A stretch of 5,392 bases of DNA. It comes from an uncultured Leucobacter sp. Lineage in GTDB: Bacteria; Actinomycetota; Actinomycetes; Actinomycetales; Microbacteriaceae. The position numbers and the translations under genes were made by a program. How positions within the stretch are numbered: the stretch's first letter is position 1; the number at the start of each line of letters is the position of its first letter. A model generated the notes under the pieces. That model was not told where the DNA came from. It was given only the letters and a program-made list of their open reading frames with translations, and did not search any database. Positions 1-5,392 of this stretch are shown one piece after another. The stretch covers positions 1 through 5,392 of the forward strand of contig CALMSE010000027.1 in NCBI GenBank assembly GCA_937872275.1, given 5' to 3'.

Positions 1-399
1 GCGGGGGCGATCGGGTCGGTGTCGTTGCTCGGGTATCTCACCGAGCTGAGCGGCGTGCTCGATGCGCTCTCAATTTCGGTGATCCGACCCGCGCAGTGGG
101 CATTGGTGGCCCTGGTCGCTCGGCTCGCGATGACGCGGCTTCCGGCATGGCTCGGGGTGTTCGTGATGCCTGCGCTGCTTGCGGGCTTCGAGGTCGTGAC
201 GGCCCTGCTGTCGCCGCACGGTTCGGGTGGATCGCTCGCATACAGCCAGATGGATGCGCTGCCTGTGATCCAGATCGCCTCGCTCGGCGGCACCGTGAGA
301 TCGGTGTACTTCGCGGATCGCTCGCTCGAGTACTGCCCCGCCTGCCAGACGGGCGGCAAAGTCCTTGCGGATCGTCGGCTCTCGAGGCTGCTGAAGTAG
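1..399 (+). pseudogene. Lnt-like membrane fragment fused in frame to an Fpg/Nei glycosylase C-terminus (5' end outside window)
   Basis: The frame is open from base 1, so the gene starts upstream; the first possible in-window start is GTG at 19, and residues here are counted from it. Residues ~25-64 are hydrophobic, with two likely membrane segments around LPAWL. They are followed by SPHGSGGSLAYSQ (65-77) and LPVIQIASLGG (81-91). This matches the membrane part of actinobacterial apolipoprotein N-acyltransferases, inner-membrane enzymes that N-acylate lipoproteins. The expected continuation (further helices and the nitrilase catalytic domain with Glu-Lys-Cys) is absent. From about residue 90 the protein instead reads as the end of an Fpg/Nei DNA glycosylase, stopping at TAG 397-399. 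Neither half could give a working enzyme: Lnt loses its catalytic domain and Nei loses its helix-two-turn-helix domain and half its zinc finger. I read it as a deletion product or assembly chimera. The Lnt assignment is from remembered family pattern and moderately sure. Confidence 0.5.
286..399 (+). other. Residual C-terminal zinc-finger half of an Fpg/Nei-family DNA glycosylase
   Basis: The last ~37 residues of the preceding frame (90-126) contain RSLEYCPACQTGGK followed by LADRRLSRLLK. This is the characteristic end of one actinobacterial Fpg/Nei clade of base-excision repair glycosylases. In intact members the zinc finger is CPxCG...CPxCQ; here only the second pair remains (C106, C109). 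In the family the first Cys pair is directly followed by G-x-T-V, and here G-G-T-V follows Leu-89, so the sequence is lost just after that cysteine position. The downstream end looks native: the stop codon is in the usual place and lies 3 bases from the convergent racemase stop. Recognition of the tail is confident; that an intact nei gene once stood here is inference. Confidence 0.75.
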
Positions 400-402
400 C
401 GT

Positions 403-1113
403 CTACCTGTCGAGTGCCGCGGCTCCGAGCCCCGCGGCGTCGAGCGCAGCGGCGACGTGGATCGCGGTCGTCGGGAACACCGGCACGGGCGAATCCTGCT
501 GGGAGACGAGCAGCTCGATCTCGGTGCAGCCGAGGATGATGCCCTCCGCCCCCGCTTCGACGAGCCGGCCGATGACCCCGCGATACGCGGCGCGCGATTC
601 CTCGGTCGTGGTTCCGTGCACGAGCTCGTCGTAGATGATGCGGTGCACGGCCCCGCGATCCGCCTCGCCCGGAACGATCGCCGTGACCCCGCCGGCCGCG
701 AGCCTGTCGCGGTAGAAATCCTGCTCCATCGTGAATGCCGTGCCGAGCAGCCCGACCGTATCGATCCCGCTTCCGAGAATCGCGGCGGCGGTCGCGTCGA
801 TGATGTTCAGGAACGGCACGGAGATCGCATCCTCGATCTCACGCGCGACGAGGTGCATGGTGTTCGTGCAGAGCACGACGAGCTCCGCCCCGCCAGCCTC
901 GAGCCTGCGCGCATGCTCCGCGAGCAGGCGTCCCGCACCGTCCCAGTCGCCGGCCGATTGCAGCTCCTCGATCTCGGCGAAGTCGAGCGAGTCGAGCAGA
1001 ATCTTCGCCGAGTGGTATCCGCCGAGTTCAGCGCTCACCCGCTCGTTCGCGAGGCGGTACCACTCGAGCGTGGACTCCCAGCTCATGCCCCCGAGCACAC
1101 CGATCGTCTTCAT
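403..1113 (-). CDS. Aspartate/glutamate racemase family protein (YgeA-like amino-acid racemase)
   Basis: This 236-residue protein is the usual length for PLP-independent, two-cysteine Asp/Glu racemases, cytosolic enzymes that interconvert L- and D-amino acids by two-base proton transfer. The N-terminus MKTIGVLGGMSWEST is the family's opening strand and glycine loop. The two catalytic cysteines are visible: C82 in VVLCTNTMH and C196 in IILGCTEIELL. Both half-domains are therefore complete and the enzyme should be active. The closest characterised type is E. coli YgeA, a broad-specificity racemase, so aspartate should not be assumed as substrate; related members include hydantoin racemases and maleate isomerases. 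The ATG start is supported by AGGGAG five bases upstream. The gene lies 22 bp after the MBL hydrolase on the same strand and is probably the last gene of that transcript. Its stop is 3 bases from the convergent Lnt/Nei frame, leaving no room for a terminator between them. Family confident, substrate unknown. Confidence 0.9.
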   Translation of the reverse strand: MKTIGVLGGMSWESTLEWYRLANERVSAELGGYHSAKILLDSLDFAEIEELQSAGDWDGAGRLLAEHARRLEAGGAELVVLCTNTMHLVAREIEDAISVPFLNIIDATAAAILGSGIDTVGLLGTAFTMEQDFYRDRLAAGGVTAIVPGEADRGAVHRIIYDELVHGTTTEESRAAYRGVIGRLVEAGAEGIILGCTEIELLVSQQDSPVPVFPTTAIHVAAALDAAGLGAAALDR

Positions 1114-1118
1114 GTGTT

Positions 1119-1124
1119 CTCCCT
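1119..1124 (-). promoter_or_regulatory. Ribosome binding site of the racemase gene
   Basis: On the minus strand AGGGAG precedes the ATG at 1113 by five bases, a good Shine-Dalgarno match within the 22-bp gap after the MBL gene. It fixes the racemase start and shows the gene is translated independently of the upstream gene even if co-transcribed. Confidence 0.75.
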
Positions 1125-1135
1125 GTGAAGCCTCT

Positions 1136-1765
1136 CTAGAAGCCCCTCGCGATCCACTCGTCGAGGTGCGGCCGCTCCGCGCCGATGGTGGTGTCGTCGC
1201 CGTGCCCGGTGTGCACGACGGTCTCGTCGGGCAGCAGCAGCAACTCGGTGCGGATCGATTCGATGATCGTCGGGAAGTCGCTGTAGGACCGCCCGGTCGC
1301 GCCCGGCCCGCCCTGGAACAGGGTGTCGCCGGTGAACACGACCCCGAGATCGGGCGAGATGAAGCACGTCGATCCCGGGGAATGCCCCGGCGTGTATCGG
1401 GCGTGCAATCGGACCCCTGCGACTTTGAACGTGTCGCTGTTCAGGATCTCCTGGTCGGGCTCGGCATCCGGGTACACGGCATCCCAGAGCATGCGGTCCG
1501 CCGGGTTCAGGCAGATCGGCGCGCCGATCAGCGACGCAGTCTCGCGTGCGGCACGGATGTGGTCGTCGTGCCCGTGCGTGAGCAGGATGCGGGTCGTCGT
1601 GCGGTCTCCGACCGCGGCCTGCACCGCCGCTGGGTCGTGCGCGGGGTCGATGACGATGACCTCGGAATCGTCGCCCACGATCCACACGTTGTTGTCGACG
1701 TCCCACGTGCCGCCGTCGAGCGAGAAGGTGCCGCTCGTGACGAGGCGCTCGATGCGCGCGGTCAC
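1136..1765 (-). CDS. MBL-fold metallohydrolase coupled to mscR, candidate S-formylmycothiol hydrolase
   Basis: This 209-residue cytosolic protein has the metallo-beta-lactamase/glyoxalase II fold. The metal motif THGHDDH spans residues 63-69 (H64, H66, D68, H69). The other ligands follow at H128 (TPGHSPGS), D147 (FTGDTLF) and H188 (HTGHGD). All binuclear-site ligands are present, so it should be an active hydrolase of the thioester-hydrolysing type. The start is GTG at 1765, whose GTGA overlaps the mscR stop (TGA 1764-1762). A longer in-frame reading to 1936 only covers mscR in another frame. A GGTGGTGG stretch upstream is a weak Shine-Dalgarno, fitting translational coupling. The same order occurs in Mycobacterium tuberculosis, where mscR (Rv2259) is followed by an MBL gene (Rv2260). 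Context suggests it hydrolyses S-formylmycothiol to formate and mycothiol, as S-formylglutathione hydrolase does in the glutathione pathway. Fold is sure; substrate is inference. Confidence 0.85.
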   Translation of the reverse strand: MTARIERLVTSGTFSLDGGTWDVDNNVWIVGDDSEVIVIDPAHDPAAVQAAVGDRTTTRILLTHGHDDHIRAARETASLIGAPICLNPADRMLWDAVYPDAEPDQEILNSDTFKVAGVRLHARYTPGHSPGSTCFISPDLGVVFTGDTLFQGGPGATGRSYSDFPTIIESIRTELLLLPDETVVHTGHGDDTTIGAERPHLDEWIARGF

Positions 1766-2847
1766 AGGACCACCACCGAGCGCAGTACGGTGCCGGTCGA
1801 CATCTTCGCGAATGCGGCCTCGACGTCGCCGAGCCCGATGCGCTCCGAGACGAAGCCGCCGAGGTCGAGCCTGCCGAGCTTGTACTGGTCGATGAGCATC
1901 TGGAAGTCCCGGCTCGGCAGGCAGTCGCCGTACCACGACGACTTCAGCGATCCGCCCCTTCCGAACACGTCGAGCAGCGGCAGCTCGAGCTGCATCTCGG
2001 GCGTCGGCACGCCGACGAGCACGACACGGCCCGCGAGGTCGCGCGCGTAGAACGCCTGCTCGAAGGTCTCGGGGCGGCCGACGGCGTCGATCACGAGATC
2101 CGCCCCGAATCCGTCGGTGAGCGTGCGGATCGCCTCGACCGGGTCGGTCGTGGCCGCGTTCACGGTGTGCGTCGCGCCGAAATGCTTCGCCTGCTCGAGC
2201 TTCGCGTCGAGTCGATCCACCGCGATGATCGTCGTCACCCCCGCGAGCTGCGCGCCCGCGATCGCCGCGGTGCCGACACCGCCGCAGCCGATGACCGCGA
2301 CCGATTCGCCGCGCTGCACCTCGCCGGTGTTGATCGCGGCACCGATGCCAGCCATGATGCCGCAGCCGAGCAGGCCGACGGCCGCCGCATCCGACTCCTC
2401 ATCGATCTTCGTGCACTGCCCGGCTGCCACGAGCGTCTTCTCGGCGAACGAACCGATGCCGAGGGCCGCCGAGAGCTCCGTCCCGTCGTCGAGTGTCATC
2501 TTCTGCGTCGCGTTGTGCGTCGCGAAGCAGTACTGCGGCCGGCCCTTTCGGCAGGCACGGCACTGGCCGCAGACCGCGCGCCAGTTGAGGATCACCCGAT
2601 CGCCGACCGCGACCTCCGTGACGTCGTCGCCCACCGCGGCGACGCGCGCGGTCGACTCGTGCCCGAGCAGGAACGGGAAGTCGTCGCTGATTCCGCCCTG
2701 CTGATAGTGGTAGTCCGTGTGGCACACGCCGCACGTGAGCACGTCGACGACGACCTCGCCGGGACCGGGATCCGGAACGATGATGGTCTCGATGGTCGCC
2801 GGCGCGTACTTCTCGCGCACGACGACGCCCTGAACTCGGTATGCCAT
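1762..2847 (-). CDS. mscR: S-(hydroxymethyl)mycothiol dehydrogenase / S-nitrosomycothiol reductase
   Basis: This cytosolic zinc-dependent alcohol dehydrogenase of 361 residues matches mycobacterial MscR in length and almost throughout in sequence. MscR uses NAD+ to oxidise the formaldehyde-mycothiol adduct to S-formylmycothiol and can also reduce S-nitrosomycothiol. Catalytic zinc residues are C39 (CGVCHTD), H63-E64 (LLGHES) and C162 (LLGCGIMAG). The structural zinc lobe has C93, C96, C99 and C107 in the [13 protein letters not shown] region. The NAD-binding loop is GCGGVG (187-192), and D211 at the end of the next strand favours NAD over NADP. Diagnostic subfamily stretches include [19 protein letters not shown] and [11 protein letters not shown]. 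The ATG start has GAGAGG eight bases upstream. The gene lies 68 bp after the P1 peptidase gene and overlaps the MBL start. Its presence implies a mycothiol-producing actinomycete. No missing residue or frameshift is seen. Confidence 0.95.
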   Translation of the reverse strand: MAYRVQGVVVREKYAPATIETIIVPDPGPGEVVVDVLTCGVCHTDYHYQQGGISDDFPFLLGHESTARVAAVGDDVTEVAVGDRVILNWRAVCGQCRACRKGRPQYCFATHNATQKMTLDDGTELSAALGIGSFAEKTLVAAGQCTKIDEESDAAAVGLLGCGIMAGIGAAINTGEVQRGESVAVIGCGGVGTAAIAGAQLAGVTTIIAVDRLDAKLEQAKHFGATHTVNAATTDPVEAIRTLTDGFGADLVIDAVGRPETFEQAFYARDLAGRVVLVGVPTPEMQLELPLLDVFGRGGSLKSSWYGDCLPSRDFQMLIDQYKLGRLDLGGFVSERIGLGDVEAAFAKMSTGTVLRSVVVL

Positions 2848-2855
2848 GTGGATCG

Positions 2856-2862
2856 CCTCTCT
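2856..2862 (-). promoter_or_regulatory. Ribosome binding site of mscR
   Basis: The minus strand reads AGAGAGG ending eight bases before the ATG at 2847, a moderate Shine-Dalgarno. It lies in the 68-bp gap (2848-2915) between the P1 peptidase and mscR. I see no clear -10/-35 pair or terminator hairpin in that gap, so mscR may be read from the upstream promoter. Confidence 0.6.
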
Positions 2863-2915
2863 GCTGCCCTCTCACGGGCTGTCGGTCGCCGCGCTGTTCG
2901 TCGTTGAGTCCCAGG

Positions 2916-4055
2916 CTACCCGGCGAATGCCGCGCGCACCTCCTCGTGCGGCAGCGCGTAGCTCGCGTGACCATCGCGCCCGACGAGGTCCGTCGCCGCC
3001 ACGAGTGCGTTGAGCACCGCCTCCTCGGTCGCTTCGACGACCGCGCCGTAGAAGGGATCGACACCGCCCCAGCTCAGATGCTCGAGCGTCTCGGTCGTGC
3101 CCGTGGGCGTTCCCATGCGCGAGCCGAGGCCCCCCTGGTTCGCGGTCGAGAATGCGAGGAAGATGTCGCCGGAGAAATGGCTGCCGGTCGTCCCGGTGCG
3201 GGCCAGCCCGAGCGGTACACGGCGCGCGAGCGCCCGGCACTGGTCGGGCAGGAGCGGGGCGTCGGTCGCGACGATCACGATGACGCTCCCCGCGCCGGGT
3301 ACGGCGCCCGCGGGCGCTCCGCCGCCGACCGCCTCGACCTCCCGTTCGAACCAGCCGCTCGTCGCCGCCGGCTCGGGTGCCTTCGAGTCCCGCCCGAGCG
3401 GCCGACCGACGACTCTGAGTTCGCTCCGCGCCCCGAAGTTCGCCTGGAGCAGCACGCCGACCGTCCACGAGCGTGATCCCGCGCGCACGATGCGCGAGGC
3501 GGTGCCCGTACCGCCCTTGAAGCCGTAGCAGTTCATACCGGTGCCGCCGCCGACGTTGCCCTCGGCGATCGGCCCTCCCGCTGCGGCATCGAGCGCGGCC
3601 GAAGCGTGCTCCGGCTTCACCGTGTCGGCGTTGATCGAGTTGAGGTATCCGTCCCACGTCTCGCCCACGACGGGGAGCATCCACGCCGCGGCGGCGAGAG
3701 GGTCGTGCTCGGCGGGCCATCGGTCGATCCCGCGGTGCACCGCGCCGACCGCGTGCGAGTTCGTGATCGCGACGGGAGTCTGGAACTGGCCGGCCTCCTC
3801 GATCCAGCTGCGCCCCGTGAGTTCGCCGTTGCCGTTGAGCACGGCGATACCGGCGGCGCACGGCGCGCTCGGCGCGCCCTTGCCGCGCGGAAGGATCGCG
3901 GTCACGCCGGTGCGTGCGACGACCGGGGAGTCCTCGACGATCGTCGTGTACCCGACCTCGAGACCCGGCACATCGGTGATCGCGTTCCACTCGCCGGGCT
4001 CGCCGTCGAGCGGAATGCCGAGGTCGCGGGCGCGTACGGGTCGTCCATTGCTCAT
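2916..4055 (-). CDS. P1 family peptidase (DmpA/BapA-like self-processing aminopeptidase)
   Basis: This 379-residue protein (from ATG 4055) has family P1 features from end to end: ITDVPGLEVGY (26-36), TGVTAILPRG (49-58), TPVAITNSHAVG (~93-104), EGNVGGGTGM (165-174) and GAGSVIVIVATDAPL (254-268). P1 enzymes (N-terminal nucleophile-like fold) are made as an inactive chain that cuts itself before a serine, which becomes the nucleophile. The predicted cut is G256|S257, giving subunits of 256 and 123 residues. S295 and D297 in SGDIFLAFSTAN sit at the spacing of the remembered BapA active-site Ser288/Glu290 relative to Ser250. Known members release N-terminal L-residues, act on D-amino-acid amides or esters, or cleave beta-peptides, so the substrate cannot be named. 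No signal peptide is seen, so it is cytosolic. GTG at 4061 is an alternative start two codons longer; neither start has a Shine-Dalgarno. First gene of the minus-strand cluster. Confidence 0.9.
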   Translation of the reverse strand: MSNGRPVRARDLGIPLDGEPGEWNAITDVPGLEVGYTTIVEDSPVVARTGVTAILPRGKGAPSAPCAAGIAVLNGNGELTGRSWIEEAGQFQTPVAITNSHAVGAVHRGIDRWPAEHDPLAAAAWMLPVVGETWDGYLNSINADTVKPEHASAALDAAAGGPIAEGNVGGGTGMNCYGFKGGTGTASRIVRAGSRSWTVGVLLQANFGARSELRVVGRPLGRDSKAPEPAATSGWFEREVEAVGGGAPAGAVPGAGSVIVIVATDAPLLPDQCRALARRVPLGLARTGTTGSHFSGDIFLAFSTANQGGLGSRMGTPTGTTETLEHLSWGGVDPFYGAVVEATEEAVLNALVAATDLVGRDGHASYALPHEEVRAAFAG

Positions 4056-4061
4056 GAGCAC

Positions 4062-4067
4062 ACGCTA
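4062..4067 (-). promoter_or_regulatory. Possible -10 element giving a leaderless P1 peptidase mRNA
   Basis: The minus strand reads TAGCGT and then six bases before ATG at 4055. This fits an actinobacterial TANNNT -10 box with transcription starting at or next to the A of the start codon. The lack of any Shine-Dalgarno just upstream supports a leaderless message, which is common in actinomycetes. No good -35 match is seen about 17 bp further upstream, so this is tentative. Confidence 0.35.
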
Positions 4068-4228
4068 TCGTGACGGATCCCCGGAGCACCACGAGCACCT
4101 CCGAGAACCCGCACCTGTGCGCTGCTCAGGATCGCGGTGGTAGCATGGACGGTACGGCGGGATTCGGAGCCGGGCGCGCAAGCACCGCCCCGATCCGCAC
4201 CCGTGCACGACGATTCGAGGAGGATTCC
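4068..4228. other. Divergent intergenic region between the P1 peptidase and the butanediol dehydrogenase
   Basis: About 160 bp hold no convincing gene. The contents I can point to are a possible plus-strand -10 box TAGCAT (4141-4146), which would leave a ~75-base untranslated leader, and a strong ribosome binding site at the right end. GAGCACC occurs twice as a direct repeat (4084-4090 and 4093-4099), with a third GAGCAC at 4056-4061. There is also a small palindrome CGTGCACG (4202-4209). No riboswitch-like structure or matching -35 box is evident by eye. Confidence 0.7.
4217..4223 (+). promoter_or_regulatory. Ribosome binding site of the butanediol dehydrogenase gene
   Basis: GAGGAGG lies five bases before ATG 4229 and is a near-perfect Shine-Dalgarno. 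It settles the start against the in-frame upstream ATG at 4145, and the resulting N-terminus MKAARYYG matches the family. Confidence 0.85.
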
Positions 4229-5296
4229 ATGAAGGCAGCGCGCTACTACGGCAAGGAGGACGTTCGCGTCGAGGAGATCGAGGAGCCGAGGCTCAGGCCG
4301 GGTACCGTGAAGATCGCACTCGCGTTCAACGGGATCTGCGGCAGCGATCTCCACCTGTATCACGAGGGGCCGATCCCTCCCGCGCCGAGTACGACGGAGC
4401 CGCATCCGCTCTCGGGCGAGACCCTCCCCGTCGTCTTCGGGCACGAATTCTCGGGGACGGTCGAGGAGGTCGCGGACGACGTCGACGGCATCTCGGTCGG
4501 CGATCGGGTCGCCGTCGAGCCGCTCATGGTCTGCGGCGTCTGCCCGGCATGCAGGGCCGGCAAGTACAACCTCTGCGAGAAGATGGGCTTCATCGGCATC
4601 TCAGGGCTCGGCGGCGGGCTCTCGGAGCACATCGTCGTCGAGCGGCGATGGGTGCACGGGGTCGGCGAGATGCCGCTCGATCAGGCGGCGCTCATCGAGC
4701 CGCTCGCGGTCTCGGTGCACGCGGTGCGGCACGCGGGGGCGGATCGGGCTGCGGGCCAGGTCGCCGTCGTCGGCGGTGCCGGCCCGATCGGGCTCCTCAC
4801 GGCGGCGGTGCTCCGCGCCTACGGCCTGAAGACGATCGTGAGCGAGGTCTCGCCCGAACGGCGGGCGAAGGCGGCCGAGGCCGGTGTCGCCGACATCACG
4901 GTGGATCCCGCCGCGGAGAATCTCACGGACATCGTTCGAGAGGCGACGGGAGGCGCCATGGCGCCGTTCGCCTTCGACGCCGCCGGAGTCGGCGTCGTAC
5001 TCGATCAGCTGTTCGACTCGCTCGGAGCGGGCGGGCGCCTGCAGGTCATCGCGATCCACACCCGGCCCTACACGCTCGACGTGACCGGACGCCTCACGAT
5101 GCAGGATCGTGTCATCGGTTCGAGCGTCGGCTACGCGGATGATCACGCCGAGGCGATCCGCCTGGTGAACGAGGGGCTCATCGACCTCGCCCCGTTCATC
5201 ACGAGCCGGATCACGGTCGACGACATCGTCGAGCAGGGATACGAGAAGCTGCTGCACGACCGCAGCGAAGTGAAGATCCTCGTCTCGATGAGCTGA
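4229..5296 (+). CDS. 2,3-butanediol dehydrogenase-like zinc alcohol dehydrogenase
   Basis: This 355-residue medium-chain zinc dehydrogenase aligns from end to end with the (R,R)-butanediol dehydrogenase family (Bacillus BdhA, yeast Bdh1), which interconverts acetoin and 2,3-butanediol in the cytosol. Shared stretches include MKAARYYGKEDVRVE at the start, NGICGSDLHLY, PHPLSGETLPVVFGHEFSG, GDRVAVEPL, and KILVSMS at the end. Catalytic zinc ligands are C37, H72 and E157 (ALIEPLAV), with E73 following H72. The structural zinc loop C102-C105-C108-C116 is complete. The nucleotide loop GGAGPIG (182-188) and E206 at the end of the next strand predict NAD(H) rather than NADP(H). It is transcribed divergently from the P1 peptidase and looks monocistronic. 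No acetolactate synthase, decarboxylase or acetoin dehydrogenase gene is adjacent. Related sorbitol/threonine-type dehydrogenases are possible alternatives, so the exact substrate is open; the subfamily call is good. Confidence 0.88.
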   Translation: MKAARYYGKEDVRVEEIEEPRLRPGTVKIALAFNGICGSDLHLYHEGPIPPAPSTTEPHPLSGETLPVVFGHEFSGTVEEVADDVDGISVGDRVAVEPLMVCGVCPACRAGKYNLCEKMGFIGISGLGGGLSEHIVVERRWVHGVGEMPLDQAALIEPLAVSVHAVRHAGADRAAGQVAVVGGAGPIGLLTAAVLRAYGLKTIVSEVSPERRAKAAEAGVADITVDPAAENLTDIVREATGGAMAPFAFDAAGVGVVLDQLFDSLGAGGRLQVIAIHTRPYTLDVTGRLTMQDRVIGSSVGYADDHAEAIRLVNEGLIDLAPFITSRITVDDIVEQGYEKLLHDRSEVKILVSMS

Positions 5297-5305
5297 GCGT
5301 TCCGG

Positions 5306-5328
5306 AGCGCGGTGCGCCGGGCCGCGCT
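5306..5328. terminator. GC-rich hairpin between convergent genes, possible bidirectional terminator
   Basis: AGCGCGG (5306-5312) can pair with CCGCGCT (5322-5328) around a nine-base loop, ten bases after the butanediol dehydrogenase stop. The right arm overlaps the stop codon of the convergent minus-strand gene. No T-run follows on either strand, so it is at best a weak, U-tract-less terminator, and GC-rich DNA forms such stems by chance. Confidence 0.3.
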
Positions 5329-5392
5329 ATCCGTTGAGGTAGCGCATGTTCTGCTCGGCGTAGCGCTCCCCCGCGACCCCGATCGTGCTCGG
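5327..5392 (-). CDS. C-terminal end of a minus-strand gene, possibly aldo/keto reductase (partial)
   Basis: Reading the minus strand from the window edge gives an open frame of 21 residues ending ...VAGERYAEQNMRYLNG and a TAG stop (5329-5327). The gene body is outside the window. The G(E/D)RY...MR.LN ending resembles the tail of actinobacterial aldo/keto reductases, but 21 residues are too few to assign a family with confidence. It converges on the butanediol dehydrogenase with a 30-bp gap between stop codons. That the frame is real rather than chance is supported by its plausible ending and tight convergent spacing. Confidence 0.45.
   Translation of the reverse strand, partial: PSTIGVAGERYAEQNMRYLNG

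Noticed and set aside
1136..1936. Longer 266-residue form of the MBL hydrolase
   Set aside because: The extra 57 residues are Arg/Ala/Pro-rich and simply translate mscR coding sequence in another frame. The fold starts properly at GTG 1765, which overlaps the mscR stop.
731..2050. Long plus-strand open frame of 439 codons
   Set aside because: It lies antisense to the racemase, the MBL hydrolase and the end of mscR, all of which have clear family motifs. Its translation is Arg/Ser/Pro-rich with no recognisable domain, typical of a GC-rich shadow frame.
2872..4098. Minus-strand open frame of 408 codons overlapping the P1 peptidase gene
   Set aside because: It is a +1-type shadow of the P1 gene with an extreme Arg/Gly composition and no family motifs, while the overlapping frame carries every P1 motif.
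4070..4228. N-terminal extension of the butanediol dehydrogenase (starts at 4070 or ATG 4145)
   Set aside because: The strong GAGGAGG ribosome binding site and the family-typical MKAARYYG N-terminus both place the start at 4229. The upstream codons show no conserved character.
4549..5257. Open frames on both strands inside the butanediol dehydrogenase gene
   Set aside because: They are Arg-rich or charged low-complexity shadows of a gene whose motifs are complete in its own frame.
1..5392. CRISPR array, tRNA, insertion sequence, phage or defence genes
   Set aside because: I looked for repeated spacers, tRNA-like cloverleafs, terminal inverted repeats, transposase or nuclease motifs and saw none. 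All substantial coding sequence is assigned to metabolic enzyme families.

Overview
The window is strongly GC-rich bacterial DNA from an actinomycete. The best taxonomic marker is a near-canonical mycothiol-dependent formaldehyde dehydrogenase (MscR). Mycothiol is the low-molecular-weight thiol of Actinomycetota. The overall gene set and protein style would suit a Microbacteriaceae-type organism such as a Leucobacter or Microbacterium relative, but that finer placement is a guess.

Layout. Positions 1-399 (+) hold the end of an unusual composite reading frame. It is a membrane-segment fragment of an apolipoprotein N-acyltransferase (Lnt-like) protein joined in frame to the last ~35 residues of an Fpg/Nei-family DNA glycosylase. 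After a 3-base gap, four genes run on the minus strand from 4055 down to 403. In transcription order they are a P1-family (DmpA/BapA-like) self-processing aminopeptidase, mscR, a metallo-beta-lactamase-fold hydrolase whose GTG start overlaps the mscR stop, and an aspartate/glutamate racemase-family enzyme. A divergent intergenic region (about 4056-4228) separates this cluster from a plus-strand 2,3-butanediol dehydrogenase-like zinc alcohol dehydrogenase (4229-5296). The window closes with the C-terminal 21 residues of a minus-strand gene that converges on it.

How the genes work together. MscR plus the MBL hydrolase form a recognisable formaldehyde (and probably S-nitrosomycothiol) detoxification pair: MscR oxidises S-hydroxymethylmycothiol to S-formylmycothiol, and the coupled hydrolase is the natural candidate to release formate and recycle mycothiol. 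The flanking P1 peptidase and racemase both belong to families that deal with non-standard or D-amino acids, but a shared pathway with MscR is not demonstrated by the sequence. The butanediol dehydrogenase has its own strong ribosome binding site and no acetoin pathway neighbours here.

I see no CRISPR array, tRNA, rRNA, insertion sequence or defence system. Most of the window is ordinary metabolic chromosome. The one clear anomaly is the Lnt/Nei chimera at the left edge.
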